Below are positions 16,046 through 25,626 of a DNA stretch of 56,850 nt, piece after piece (the first letter of the stretch is position 1; each line of letters begins with the position of its first letter). The stretch lies in NCBI GenBank assembly GCA_964619055.1, contig CAZUDB010000017.1, positions 1 to 56,850 on the forward strand, given 5' to 3'. The notes under the pieces are model-generated. The model saw only the letters and a list, made by a program, of their open reading frames with translations. It did not search any database and was not told the origin of the DNA. The DNA is from CAYVUM01 sp964619055 (GTDB lineage: Bacteria > Pseudomonadota > Alphaproteobacteria > Rhodospirillales > Defluviicoccaceae). The position numbers and the translations under genes are program-made.

Positions 16046-18583
16046 TTACGCTGCTTTGGACGCTGGTGCCGGCTCGGATTCGACTGGTGTCCACTCGAGC
16101 CCGCCGTTGTAGCGATGAGAGACGGCACCCGTGTCATCGAGCGCGAACAAGTAGAGCCAGCCGTTGTCGACCAGTTGCCGCACGCCAGCATGTTTGGCGA
16201 TGACATCATTCATGGCCGCAATCGGTGCCTCGATGAAAACCGAGAGGCGCAAGGGTTCATGAATGAGGCGTTTGCCATCGTGGACGGACTGCCATGGCAA
16301 CCCGACGCGCAGATCGCCGCCATTGCCCTCCAGCACGCCGAGGGTGCCAACAACGTTGTGAAGCACCTTGTTGCCGCATCCGAACACCCGATTGTCCACG
16401 GTCGAGCCGTAGTACTGCAAGCTGATCCAACTGGCCACGACCATGGGGGCGGTCATGATCAGTTCCAGCACCCCGAAGCCCTCGTCCTGTCGCCAGTGGT
16501 AAGAGTGCAGAAAGGAGCGACCGCCAAAGTCCAAGCCTGCGGTACGGCTGCGAGGTGCAGCGACGAAGGCGGCACAACCCGCCAGCCCCCATTCGGGACG
16601 GACTTGGCTCCAATCACGGCTACGGGCGACGACTTGCGCGTCCGTCGATTGACCATCTCTGAGGTTGAGGAGGGCCGCCCGCTCGGCCCGGGCAGCACCG
16701 GCGGCCGACCAGAGCCATTGCTTCAGGCGCGCAAGCTCATCGCTGTGACTTGCCGGAATGGTGTCCTCATCGAAGATCGCTACCTCGTCCGTTGTCGTGT
16801 CGTGGAGGCCACCCAGGAACACGGTATCCTCCGGCAACTCTATGCCGCGGCTGCGAAGGCCGATTGCGACAGCCCGATCGTTCAGGATGGCTGCGGCAAC
16901 GCGCGCATTGGCTTCGCCGGTGTGACCACCGCAGGCACCGCAATCAAGCCCCGTCGCATGGGGGTTGTTGACCGTGGTCGAGCCATGGCCCGCTAACAGC
17001 ACGAGCCGCGCAAACCCCGACGTCATCGACATCGCCTTCAGCACTGCTTCCGCCATGTCGACCCTGGTTTCGTCCGTGAAGCCAGTGATCCGCCCCGCAT
17101 GTTCGTGGGCGGCTAGCTGCGGCCCGAGGCGCGCAGCCACGGCCGAGTCAATGCCATCGGCCGATGGATGCGGAACCGTTCGGGTCAGGCCGAGACCGTC
17201 TGTGGCGAGCTTACCGAGGTATGTCCAGCCCATAGTCTCCACAAAGGCAAAAGAGGAGACAGCCGCAAGCTTAAAGGACTTCCAGGCCTTGCCGGCACGG
17301 CGGCGCATCAGGCGAAGCCCCAGAATCTCCGTCTCCTCGTCTTCATTTGCCGCTTTGACAGCCTCGCACACAGTAAATTTCGGCGTCAGGAGGACGGGAC
17401 ATTGTGCCCCACCGTGCGTTTGGCCAAGTGGTACATACTCGATGGGGAAGCCGAAAAAGCCCGCAAACCCGATTGTCTCCACCTTCGGCGACATGCTCTC
17501 CAGTGCTCGCCGGAACACTTCCGAGCGTACGTCGATGCAGAATGCCGCCTGTACGGCCATCCGCTCGGGCGAGCGCTCCGGCATGGGCGCCGCCAAGCGG
17601 GCAATCGTTTGACGCTGCCACGCGCGTTCGTATGCGGATTGCAGCACGCAGTCGATGGCAAGGGCCGGCTCAGGGTCGGTTCCCGTCGCGATTGCCGTAC
17701 ACGCCCGCTGCCAAGCCTCGATCACGCCGCGATGGGAATGATGAGCTTCCAAGATGGCAAGGTCCCACGCCAGTCGCACGGCCAACAGCTCGCTGAGCGT
17801 GGAGTCCGTGCCGCCATAAAGCTCGCTTTCCCAAACCTGGTAGCGTGCGTAGCTTGCCCATCCGCCAACGGTCATCAGCAGACGGTGGAAGTACCGCTCA
17901 AGACCATCTCCAGGAAGGCCAAGTCGGCTGACCGCTTCGACCACCGCCTCATCGACGCTGTCCGGCAGCCCGACGATGGTCCGGCGAAAGCCGGCAAGAC
18001 CCATCACCTCAGGCGTCCGGTCGATGCCGGCCTCTGCCCGCCAAGCGGCAAAGAGAGACGGTTCGGGCCGTGGCGAGGTCCAAGCCGCTTGCCCTTTATC
18101 AAACCAACTGGAGGCCCAGGCCGACACGCGGTCCGTGGCAAGGGCAGACCAGTCCTTGTCCGTTACTGTCGCGGCTGCGTCTGCGACGGTCGGGAGGACC
18201 GGCGCTGTCGATGTCGCAGCCGTGCCGGCAGCGGTCTTTAGGGACAGCACATCTCTGGGCAAGTCTTCAACATGTCGGACGTCGGCCAACGCCTCAGTGA
18301 GATCGGCATCCGTGATCCGCCCGTCGGAAATGGCGTCGAGATAGAACGATCGCGGCATGGTCAACCGGGCCCCGGCAGCTTGAGCCATGGTGTGGGCGGC
18401 ATCAACAAAGCTGGTGCCGGTTAAGCCGAGAAACGGATTAACAGCTACGAAGTGCTTAAGGGGCCAGAGCGGAGCAATCCGTCGCGTCGCCGCCTCGGCG
18501 GCATCAGCAATCAGTGGGATTGCCGGCGTGGTCGCGATGTGGCCCTGGTCGTGATTCATGGAGGACAAGGTGGTGTTAGGCAT
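16046..18583 (-). CDS. dabA: DabA (DUF2309), zinc subunit of the DAB inorganic carbon transporter
   Basis: 845 residues. DabA is a cytoplasmic, carbonic-anhydrase-like subunit which, driven by ion flow through DabB, hydrates CO2 and traps it as bicarbonate. The four residues shown to matter in the Halothiobacillus protein (C351, D353, H524, C539) are present with the same spacing: C349 and D351 in 'AFCIDVRSE', H533 in 'LLAGHGSTTV' and C548 in 'GLDCGACGGHTGE'. 'PLKHFVAVNPFLGL' is a further DUF2309 hallmark. Its start overlaps the end of dabB by 8 bp, so the pair is coupled. An internal ATG at 18559 is a less likely start. No RuBisCO or carboxysome gene is in the window, so the use of the bicarbonate is unknown. 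Confidence 0.95.
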   Translation of the reverse strand: MPNTTLSSMNHDQGHIATTPAIPLIADAAEAATRRIAPLWPLKHFVAVNPFLGLTGTSFVDAAHTMAQAAGARLTMPRSFYLDAISDGRITDADLTEALADVRHVEDLPRDVLSLKTAAGTAATSTAPVLPTVADAAATVTDKDWSALATDRVSAWASSWFDKGQAAWTSPRPEPSLFAAWRAEAGIDRTPEVMGLAGFRRTIVGLPDSVDEAVVEAVSRLGLPGDGLERYFHRLLMTVGGWASYARYQVWESELYGGTDSTLSELLAVRLAWDLAILEAHHSHRGVIEAWQRACTAIATGTDPEPALAIDCVLQSAYERAWQRQTIARLAAPMPERSPERMAVQAAFCIDVRSEVFRRALESMSPKVETIGFAGFFGFPIEYVPLGQTHGGAQCPVLLTPKFTVCEAVKAANEDEETEILGLRLMRRRAGKAWKSFKLAAVSSFAFVETMGWTYLGKLATDGLGLTRTVPHPSADGIDSAVAARLGPQLAAHEHAGRITGFTDETRVDMAEAVLKAMSMTSGFARLVLLAGHGSTTVNNPHATGLDCGACGGHTGEANARVAAAILNDRAVAIGLRSRGIELPEDTVFLGGLHDTTTDEVAIFDEDTIPASHSDELARLKQWLWSAAGAARAERAALLNLRDGQSTDAQVVARSRDWSQVRPEWGLAGCAAFVAAPRSRTAGLDFGGRSFLHSYHWRQDEGFGVLELIMTAPMVVASWISLQYYGSTVDNRVFGCGNKVLHNVVGTLGVLEGNGGDLRVGLPWQSVHDGKRLIHEPLRLSVFIEAPIAAMNDVIAKHAGVRQLVDNGWLYLFALDDTGAVSHRYNGGLEWTPVESEPAPASKAA

Positions 18584-20177
18584 GGCTGGCTCCTTGGGAC
18601 GAGTTGGCCGCCGGCCGTGTCAGGGCGCCGACGAGGCGGTTGAAGAGGGCATTGGCATAGAGGCCGTTGGCGATGTGGACCCGCGCCGCCCGCCAAGCGG
18701 ACGCATCGGACAGGGTGGGCGCAAGGATCTGCAAGGTGGTGACGAGCGCAAATGACACCACCACGAACGCCATGATGAGGATGTCGGCAACGCCGGGAGC
18801 GTGTGGCAACGGCAGCGAAGGCGACATCAGCGCGGTAACCCCCGCTTGCAGACCGAAGTAGGCAACGGTCACTACCGCTGCCGCCGCGGCTGTGCGACCG
18901 AGCACATAAGCGTTCGGATTGCCGGCCGTCGACTGGGCGAGAAGCAAGGTGACGCCCATGACCAGGATGGCACCGAGAACGAGGTATGCGGTGTTTTCGA
19001 GATCGATCAGCCCGAAGGCCCAACCGAACCCGAGGTAAAGGCCAAGGGCCATGGCGAGACTGGCAACCACATGGCTCGGCTTGGGCCGTGCCTTCATGTC
19101 TGGCACCCAGGACGCCCGCGCGATCTCGACCACGCTGCCCGACGACAGGAACGCGTGCGCTTTGTAGAGCGAATGGGCAACGATGTGCAGCACGGCCAGG
19201 GCGAATGCGCCGAGCCCACACTGCAGCAGCATGAAACCCATCTGCGCCACGGTCGACCAAGCCAGCGAGACCTTGACGCTGGTTTGCGTCAGCATCACGA
19301 CGGCACCGAACAGGGCCGTGAAGCCACCGACCAGGGCTAGCACATGCATCGACGATGCCGACAGCATCATCACATCCGCGAAGCGGATGATCAGGAAGCC
19401 GCCAGCGTTGATGATCCCGGCATGGAGCAGCGCCGAGACCGGCGTTGGTGTTTCCATGACTTCGGGCAGCCAGCCGTGAAATGGAAATTGCGCGGACTTG
19501 AGCAGAGCCGCGATGGCAAGCAGCAGTGCGGCAAACGGCACACCGGCTGGTACAGACGTCAGGTCGGTCTCGCGGGCCGCCGATAGAATCATCGCGATGT
19601 CGCTGGTGCCGAAGGCAATGGCGAGCAGCACCGCAGCCCCAATCAAACACACATCGCCCAACCGCGCAGTGATGAACTTCTTGCGCGCCGCTGTCACGGC
19701 GGCCTTGCGGTCCGGGTAGAATACTAGCAGCTGGTGCAGCGCAAGGCTGGTCGCTATCCAAGCCGCCACCAACTGGAACAGATTGCCGGACAGTACGAGC
19801 AGCGAGACGGCCGCAAGCGTCAGGCACAGGCCGCCGAAGAAGGCACCCTGGCGCTCATCACCGTCCAGGTAGTTGCGGCTGAATTGAATGACGAGCGCAC
19901 CGACGAAGGACACGAGTAGAAACATTACGGCGCTAAGAGCGTCCAGGCGTATGGACAGTCCGAACTCGCCGTAGCCCAGCAACGTGCTGGTCATCGGACC
20001 ATTCACGGCAACGGCGATACCAGCGATGATGGCTACCAGCAACGAGCCGAGGGTTGCGAGGCGGCTGGTGAGTAAAATGCGGTGCGGCCGAAGTCCCGGT
20101 TCCCGGCGCGCCTGCATGGCGACCGCGGTCAGCGACAGCGGTGCGATCAAAACCAGTAGGGCCAGTATCGATGACAT
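18576..20177 (-). CDS. dabB: DabB, NuoL-like membrane subunit of the DAB inorganic carbon transporter
   Basis: 533 residues, with GGAGGAGG upstream of the ATG at 20177. A polytopic protein of the proton-translocating antiporter/NuoL family: about 13-14 hydrophobic helices, core motif 'AALLKSAQFPFHGWLPEVME' with the conserved Lys, 'TPVSALLHAGIINAGGFLI' and 'LAWSTVAQMGFMLLQCGLGA'. 'AHSLYKAHAFLSSGSVVE' holds another conserved Lys-His. Complex I proteins of this family are encoded in nuo clusters; here the coupled partner is dabA, which identifies it as DabB. It would provide the cation gradient coupling for carbon uptake. A divergent LysR gene lies 110 bp away. Confidence 0.94.
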   Translation of the reverse strand: MSSILALLVLIAPLSLTAVAMQARREPGLRPHRILLTSRLATLGSLLVAIIAGIAVAVNGPMTSTLLGYGEFGLSIRLDALSAVMFLLVSFVGALVIQFSRNYLDGDERQGAFFGGLCLTLAAVSLLVLSGNLFQLVAAWIATSLALHQLLVFYPDRKAAVTAARKKFITARLGDVCLIGAAVLLAIAFGTSDIAMILSAARETDLTSVPAGVPFAALLLAIAALLKSAQFPFHGWLPEVMETPTPVSALLHAGIINAGGFLIIRFADVMMLSASSMHVLALVGGFTALFGAVVMLTQTSVKVSLAWSTVAQMGFMLLQCGLGAFALAVLHIVAHSLYKAHAFLSSGSVVEIARASWVPDMKARPKPSHVVASLAMALGLYLGFGWAFGLIDLENTAYLVLGAILVMGVTLLLAQSTAGNPNAYVLGRTAAAAAVVTVAYFGLQAGVTALMSPSLPLPHAPGVADILIMAFVVVSFALVTTLQILAPTLSDASAWRAARVHIANGLYANALFNRLVGALTRPAANSSQGASHA

Positions 20178-20243
20178 AGTCCTCCTCCTGCGAGCGTTGA
20201 TGACATCGCCGGGAGAACTAGCAGTGGGTTTTCAACCAAAAAA

Positions 20244-20263
20244 ATTCATTGTATGGAATGAAT
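20244..20263. promoter_or_regulatory. LysR-type operator candidate between dabB and the LysR gene
   Basis: A perfect ATTCAT-N8-ATGAAT inverted repeat, containing a T-N11-A core, centred in the 110 bp divergent intergenic region. LysR regulators bind such sites upstream of the target they share with their own gene. It lies 67 bp from the dabB start and 25 bp from the regulator start. AT-rich -10-like sequence (TATATAAAAT) follows at about 20267-20276. Binding is inferred, not shown. Confidence 0.55.
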
Positions 20264-20287
20264 CGATATATAAAATAGAATGATCGC

Positions 20288-21163
20288 ATGCCAACATTGA
20301 ACTACAATCACCTTCAGTATTTTTGGGCTGTCGCTCACGAAGGCAATCTCACGCGCACCGCAGAACGGTTGAACGTTTCCCAGTCGGCTCTGTCGATCCA
20401 GATAAAAAAACTAGAAGACCAGATCGGCCACCCGTTGTTCGAACGCCGCGGCAAACAGCTCGTGCTCACCGAGGCCGGTCGGATTGCCCTGGACCATGCC
20501 GACGTGATCTTCGCGACCGGGGAGGAGTTGATCAGCACGCTCCGGGACCGCCCGGCGCTGCGGCAGCAGGTTTTGCGTGTGGGCTCCCCCGCGACCCTGT
20601 CGCGGAACTTTCAGCTAATGTTCATTCGCCCTTTGTTGGGCCGGGCGGACGTGGAGGTCATCGTCCGCTCCGGTGGGCTTGGCGACTTACTGCGAAGCCT
20701 AGAGGCGCACCAATTGGACGTTGTGCTCATGAACGCCTCGCCTTATCGCGATGCCGCGACACCTTGGATTTCACACGCCATTGCCGAGCAACCGGTCAGC
20801 CTAGTGGGGATTCCCGAGCGCATCGGCACGGGTGGCACCTTTCAGGCCCTCCTCGAACGCGAGCCGGTGGTGTTGCCGACGACCGATACGAGCATCCGGG
20901 TCGGGTTTGATGCCCTAGTCGATCGTCTGAGCATCCGCCCGAGGATTGCTGCCGAAGTGGACGACATGGCGATGATCCGGCTGCTCGCCCGCGCGGGTAT
21001 TGGGCTGGCCGTCGTTCCGCCGATCGTCGTCGAGGATGAGCTGTCAAGCGGGATGCTCGTCGAGGCCGACCAGTTTCCCCAACTGAGCGAGACGTTTTTC
21101 GCGGTGACACTATCGCGACGATTTCCGAACCCATTGCTTCGCCAATTGATCGCGGATCGTTAG
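20288..21163 (+). CDS. LysR family regulator divergent from the dab operon
   Basis: 291 residues. The N-terminal winged helix-turn-helix reads 'NHLQYFWAVAHEGNLTRTAE' and 'LNVSQSALSIQIKKLEDQIG', ending in 'HPLFERRGKQLVLTEAG'. This N terminus resembles the NhaR/AllS-like LysR group, not classical CbbR. The C-terminal effector domain contains 'LRVGSPATLSRNFQLMFIRP' and 'RAGIGLAVVPPIVVEDEL'. The divergent position and the palindrome between the genes suggest it controls dabBA, perhaps in response to CO2 or bicarbonate limitation or to sodium. The effector is unknown. Confidence 0.9.
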   Translation: MPTLNYNHLQYFWAVAHEGNLTRTAERLNVSQSALSIQIKKLEDQIGHPLFERRGKQLVLTEAGRIALDHADVIFATGEELISTLRDRPALRQQVLRVGSPATLSRNFQLMFIRPLLGRADVEVIVRSGGLGDLLRSLEAHQLDVVLMNASPYRDAATPWISHAIAEQPVSLVGIPERIGTGGTFQALLEREPVVLPTTDTSIRVGFDALVDRLSIRPRIAAEVDDMAMIRLLARAGIGLAVVPPIVVEDELSSGMLVEADQFPQLSETFFAVTLSRRFPNPLLRQLIADR

Positions 21164-21266
21164 CGAGATCGGCCACCGCTAAATCGGGCTGGCCCAGCAG
21201 CGGAGTCCAACGATAAGGCAGGCTTAGTCGAACCCTCCCTCAGCAACGGCGCCCAAATCAAACCGG

Positions 21267-24200
21267 TTACTCGGCCGCCCTAGGCCTCGCGTCGGCAACG
21301 TCCGTCTCCGGCGCGGCCTGTGATGCGGCCATTTCCGCCTCCAGGCGTCGGCGGACGTCGCCGGGCGCGCCAGTCCCGCGGGCAAGCAGGTGGTAGGCGA
21401 CAGGAACGACAAATAATGTAAAAACCGTTGCCGCCAGCACGCCGGAAAACACCACGACACCAATCACGGTTCGCGTTTCCGCGCCCGCCCCGAAAGCCAC
21501 GATCAGGGGCACCGCGCCTGCAGCCGTGGTAACACCGGTCATTACGATCGGCCGAAGGCGAACGCGCGAGGCCTCCACGATCGCCTCGTCAAATGCGGTC
21601 CCGCGGTCACGAAGCTGATTGGCAAACTCCACGATCAGGATGCCGTTCTTGGCAGCAAGCCCTATCAGCATGATCAAACCAATCTGCGTATATATGTTTA
21701 ATGTTCCCCCGGACAAGTAAAGGCCAAGCAACGCCCCCGCTATGGCCAGCGGAACTGTCAGCATGATCACAAGCGGGTGGATAAAGCTCTCAAACTGTGC
21801 GGCGAGAACCAAGAACACCACAAGGACACCAAGCGCGAAGACAAAGATAAGGGAGCTGCCCGCATCGCGGAGATCCTGACTCTCTCCCTTGTAGTCAACG
21901 ATCGCCGCCGGAGGGAGGTGTTCACTGACCAGTCCGTCCAGGAAACTAAGCGCCTCGCCCAACGAATAGCCATCGACGAGATTGGCCTCCAGCGTGATCG
22001 CGCGGACGCGATTGTAACGATTCAGGGTCTGTGAATCCGCGAACTCTTCGATAGAAACCAGATTAGCCAGTGGAATCAGGGCGTTCGTTCGATCCGAGCG
22101 GACATAGATGTTGTGAATATCCGTCGGCGTGCGCTGCGTTTCGCGTTCACCCTCCAGGATTACGTCATACTCCTCGCCGGCATCGATAAAGGTTGTGATG
22201 CGGCGAGAGCCGAGCATCGTTTCCAGCGTGCGCCCGATGTCCCCAATGCGCACGCCCAAGTCACCGGCGCGGTCACGGTCGATGATAACGCGGAGCTGTG
22301 GTTTGGTTTCCTTGTAGTCGTGATCGATGCCCACGAGGCCGGGGTTATCTTCCTGGATTTTCTCGAGCAGGATATCCCGCCAAGCGGTCAACTCTTCATA
22401 GGTGCCGCCGCCGATCACGTACTGAACAGGCTTTTGGATACGAGCCCCGAAACCTTGCCGCATAACAGGAAAGGCGCGAACGCCGGGCAGGTCGGCAACC
22501 CGGCCGCGCACATCATCCATGATGGCCCATCCCGATCGGCGCTCAGACCAGTCGGACAGCACGAAAATGACAATCCCCGTGTTGAAGGTCTCAATGTTGC
22601 CGAACTGGCGCGGCGCTCGCACAAGGAGACGGGTCACTTCCCCAACCTCCACCAAAGGCATCAAGCGCCGCTCGATTTCGTCCATGTACTCGACCATGTA
22701 GTCGTAGGACGCGCCTTCGGGTCCGTTGACGATCAGGAAGAAGGCTCCCCTGTCTTCCTTCGGTGCATACTCGGTCGGAACCGCCTCATAGAGCCAGACG
22801 GTTCCAGCGAGCAGCCCGACAAATGCTGCGCCGATGAAAAGTGGCCTGCGCAAAGCGGCTGTCAGCGCCCGGCCATAGCGGTCCTGCACGTGACCAAGTG
22901 CCCGGTCTACGGTCTGCGCCAAGCGCGACTCCCGTCCTTTGGGGCGCATCACCTTCGAGGCGATCACCGGCGACAACGTCAAGGCCACGAAGCTGGAGAA
23001 CGCGACGGCCGCTGCCATGGTGAGCGCAAACTCCGAAAACAGGCGTCCCACATCCCCTTCCAAGAAGCTGATGGGTACAAACACGGAGATCAGAACAATG
23101 GTTGTCGCGATGACCGCGAAACCAACCTGACGGGTCCCGTTGTAAGCGGCCACCAAGGGCGTCTCGCCCTCATCGATGCGGCGATGCACGTTTTCCAAAA
23201 CAACGATGGCATCGTCCACGACCAGGCCAATGGCGAGCACAAGTGCGAGAAGCGTTAGCAGGTTGATGGAAAACCCGAGGGCATCTAGAACAATAAAGGT
23301 CGCGATCAGCGAAACCGGGACGGTAACAGCCGGCACCAGCGTTGCCCTGACGCTTGCCAGAAAGATGAAAATCACAAACACGACCAAAGCAACGGCGATG
23401 CCAAGCGTCTTGTAGACTTCGAAGATCGCACCATCGATGAATACGCTGGTGTCGTAGCTCTGCTTGATCTCCATGCCTTCGGGAAGGCTTTGATTAAGGC
23501 TCGCCGCTAGATCGCGGGCCGCTTTGGTCACGGCCAGCGTGTTGGCCTGGCTCTGCTTGATGATGCCAATGCCTACCATTGGAACTTCATTGCCGCGAAA
23601 GAACAGCCGATCTTCGGCTGCTCCGCGATCGATGCGGGCAACGTCGCCAAGGCGGACGAGATAGCCGCCCTGGCCCTGACCGAGCACGAGTTGGCCAAAG
23701 TCCTCCGGTGTTCGAAATGTTCGCTCGACGCGAACGGTGAATTGGCGAGAAATCGATTCAATGCTGCCCGCCGGCAACTCCACGTTCTCGGCCCGAAGCG
23801 CCGCCTCGACGTCAGCAACGGTCACGCCACGTGCCGCCAACGCTTTGCGGTCGAGCCAAACACGCATGGCGTAGTCGAGGCCGCCGCCGACCCGAATGCG
23901 AGCAACGCCGTCCAATGCCGAAAACCGGTCGACGAGATAGCGGCGGGCATAATCGGTCAGTTCAAGCGTGTTCAAACGGTCGCTGACCAGGTTCAGCCAC
24001 ATGATCACATCGTCATTGGAGTCCGCCTTCTGGATATCAGGCGGATCGGCCTCGTCAGGGAGGTCGTCGAGGACGCCGGAGACGCGATCGCGAACATCGT
24101 TGGCAGCTGCATCGATATCGCGATTCACGTCAAATTCGACCGAGATCACGGACTGGCCGTCCTCGCTCGACGACGTGATGGTTCGGATGCCCTCCACGCC

Positions 24201-24416
24201 GGCAATGCGGTCCTCAATAATCTCGGTAATTCGGGTTTCAACCACGTTTGCCGCAGCCCCAGGATAAACGGTATCGATGGAAACCACTGGCGGATCGATG
24301 TCCGGGTATTCCCGTAGCGGCAGGTCAAAAAAAGCAACCGTTCCGAACACGACCAATAGCAGGCTGGCAACGGTTGCAAGCACCGGGCGCGTAACTGCGA
24401 TATCGGAGAGAACCAT
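21267..24416 (-). CDS. RND efflux pump inner membrane permease, AcrB/MexF-like
   Basis: 1049 residues, full family length. N-terminal 'MVLSDIAVTRPVLATVASLL' opens TM1, with the periplasmic porter loop, then TM2-7; the proton relay aspartates are in 'LVLAIGLVVDDAIVVLENVH' (TM4). The second half repeats the fold, with 'LAAQFESFIHPLVIMLTVPL' and 'GLAAKNGILIVEFANQLRDR'. It is translated from the same operon as the adaptor, whose stop is 5 bp upstream. Members of this HAE1 subgroup export drugs, dyes, solvents or metabolites; the substrate cannot be read from sequence. No outer membrane factor gene is in the window, so a shared TolC-like protein is expected. Confidence 0.95.
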   Translation of the reverse strand: MVLSDIAVTRPVLATVASLLLVVFGTVAFFDLPLREYPDIDPPVVSIDTVYPGAAANVVETRITEIIEDRIAGVEGIRTITSSSEDGQSVISVEFDVNRDIDAAANDVRDRVSGVLDDLPDEADPPDIQKADSNDDVIMWLNLVSDRLNTLELTDYARRYLVDRFSALDGVARIRVGGGLDYAMRVWLDRKALAARGVTVADVEAALRAENVELPAGSIESISRQFTVRVERTFRTPEDFGQLVLGQGQGGYLVRLGDVARIDRGAAEDRLFFRGNEVPMVGIGIIKQSQANTLAVTKAARDLAASLNQSLPEGMEIKQSYDTSVFIDGAIFEVYKTLGIAVALVVFVIFIFLASVRATLVPAVTVPVSLIATFIVLDALGFSINLLTLLALVLAIGLVVDDAIVVLENVHRRIDEGETPLVAAYNGTRQVGFAVIATTIVLISVFVPISFLEGDVGRLFSEFALTMAAAVAFSSFVALTLSPVIASKVMRPKGRESRLAQTVDRALGHVQDRYGRALTAALRRPLFIGAAFVGLLAGTVWLYEAVPTEYAPKEDRGAFFLIVNGPEGASYDYMVEYMDEIERRLMPLVEVGEVTRLLVRAPRQFGNIETFNTGIVIFVLSDWSERRSGWAIMDDVRGRVADLPGVRAFPVMRQGFGARIQKPVQYVIGGGTYEELTAWRDILLEKIQEDNPGLVGIDHDYKETKPQLRVIIDRDRAGDLGVRIGDIGRTLETMLGSRRITTFIDAGEEYDVILEGERETQRTPTDIHNIYVRSDRTNALIPLANLVSIEEFADSQTLNRYNRVRAITLEANLVDGYSLGEALSFLDGLVSEHLPPAAIVDYKGESQDLRDAGSSLIFVFALGVLVVFLVLAAQFESFIHPLVIMLTVPLAIAGALLGLYLSGGTLNIYTQIGLIMLIGLAAKNGILIVEFANQLRDRGTAFDEAIVEASRVRLRPIVMTGVTTAAGAVPLIVAFGAGAETRTVIGVVVFSGVLAATVFTLFVVPVAYHLLARGTGAPGDVRRRLEAEMAASQAAPETDVADARPRAAE

Positions 24417-24421
24417 GACGT

Positions 24422-25531
24422 CTAGCTTTCCGGCGCCGCCGACGGCGGCTCACCGTTCGCAGATGGGGGCAACTCTCGATCCATCACGGTGACCGCTTGA
24501 CCGGGACGAACCCGTATTGTTCCATGAGTGATCACCATCTCGCCGGCGGAGAGACCATCGCGAATTTCGACCTCGCCGGGCCTCCGGGCGCCCACTTGGA
24601 CGCTTCGCGCCTGAACCAAATTGCCGGCAGCGGTATCAATGACGAAAACTAAGTTCTCCCGCCCCCGCGGAACCAGCGCTCCTTCCGGCACCACAATGGC
24701 GGTCCGCGGTTCCTTTAAAAGCTCAACTGTCATCAGTAGGCCCGGTCGCAGCGCGCCATCTGGGTTTGGCACAACGGCTCGTGCGATCACGGATCTCGTC
24801 ACCGGGTCCACCCTGGAATCGACGCTGCTGATCGTGCCCTCAAATGTCCGATTATCGAATGCAGAAGTGCGCGTGATGATCGGTAGGCCCGCGACTACCG
24901 ATGCGAGATACGTTGCCGGCACGGTAAAATCGACCTTTATGACGCTGATGTCATCAAGCGTGGTGATTAAGTCGCCCGGCTCAACTAACGCACCGACGCT
25001 GACGTTTCGCAATCCAACGATGCCTTCGAAAGCGGCACGGATAATCCGGTCCTCGATGCGCGCTCTGATCGCTTTGATCTCGGCCTCGGCTTGCCGCAGC
25101 GCCGCGCGACGCTCATCCAATTGAGCCGTCGTCGCGAATTCCCGCCGTTCCAGTTGCAGTGACCGCCTGTAGGCAAGGTTCCGCTCCTCCAATAGCGCTT
25201 CCGCCGCAGCTAAGTCGGCTTCCTCTTCGGAGCTGTCCAGCCGAACGAGGATGTCGCCCGCTTTGACTCTCTGACCGTCGTCGAAGCCAATCTCGATGAT
25301 TTTTCCGGTCACCTTAGAGGCAATGTCCACCGCTTCGTTCGCACGGGTGGTGCCGAGCGCTTCGACGCGGTCAACGAACTCTGACATGCGCGCGTCCGCG
25401 ACGACGACCTCAAGCGGAGCCGGATTGCCCGGCGCTTGCGCCTGCGTTGCAGTCATTGTCATGATAAGACCAATGGCGACTAGGGCCAAACGCGCAGCGA
25501 ACCGTTCGTATGGCAACAGGCCTCTCCTCAT
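24422..25531 (-). CDS. RND efflux periplasmic adaptor, membrane fusion protein
   Basis: 369 residues from ATG 25531, which starts a signal peptide (hydrophobic core 'FAARLALVAIGLIMTMTATQ', then AQA). An upstream open frame adds about 54 unrelated residues. After the signal: a lipoyl-like segment 'GTTRANEAVDIASKVTGKI' and 'FDDGQRVKAGDILVRLDSSE', an alpha-helical hairpin about 'EADLAAAEALLEERNLAYRR' to 'QLDERRAALRQAEAEI', the returning lipoyl half 'DRIIRAAFEGIVGLRNVSVG' and the beta-barrel 'VIKVDFTVPATYLA'. It links the RND permease to an outer membrane channel. It is the first gene of the operon and lacks a clear lipobox. No regulator gene is adjacent. Confidence 0.92.
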   Translation of the reverse strand: MRRGLLPYERFAARLALVAIGLIMTMTATQAQAPGNPAPLEVVVADARMSEFVDRVEALGTTRANEAVDIASKVTGKIIEIGFDDGQRVKAGDILVRLDSSEEEADLAAAEALLEERNLAYRRSLQLERREFATTAQLDERRAALRQAEAEIKAIRARIEDRIIRAAFEGIVGLRNVSVGALVEPGDLITTLDDISVIKVDFTVPATYLASVVAGLPIITRTSAFDNRTFEGTISSVDSRVDPVTRSVIARAVVPNPDGALRPGLLMTVELLKEPRTAIVVPEGALVPRGRENLVFVIDTAAGNLVQARSVQVGARRPGEVEIRDGLSAGEMVITHGTIRVRPGQAVTVMDRELPPSANGEPPSAAPES

Positions 25532-25626
25532 TTTCGGCGACCGCAGACACGTCTTAGTGCCACCGGTATACGCTCTCTGCCGATGGCAAGCACCATGTCT
25601 GCAATTGCGCAGCCGAGTTGGCGAGA

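Noticed and set aside
18556..19827. Minus-strand frame of 423 codons in dabB
   Set aside because: Shifted frame of the dabB gene, rich in Arg and without membrane helices.
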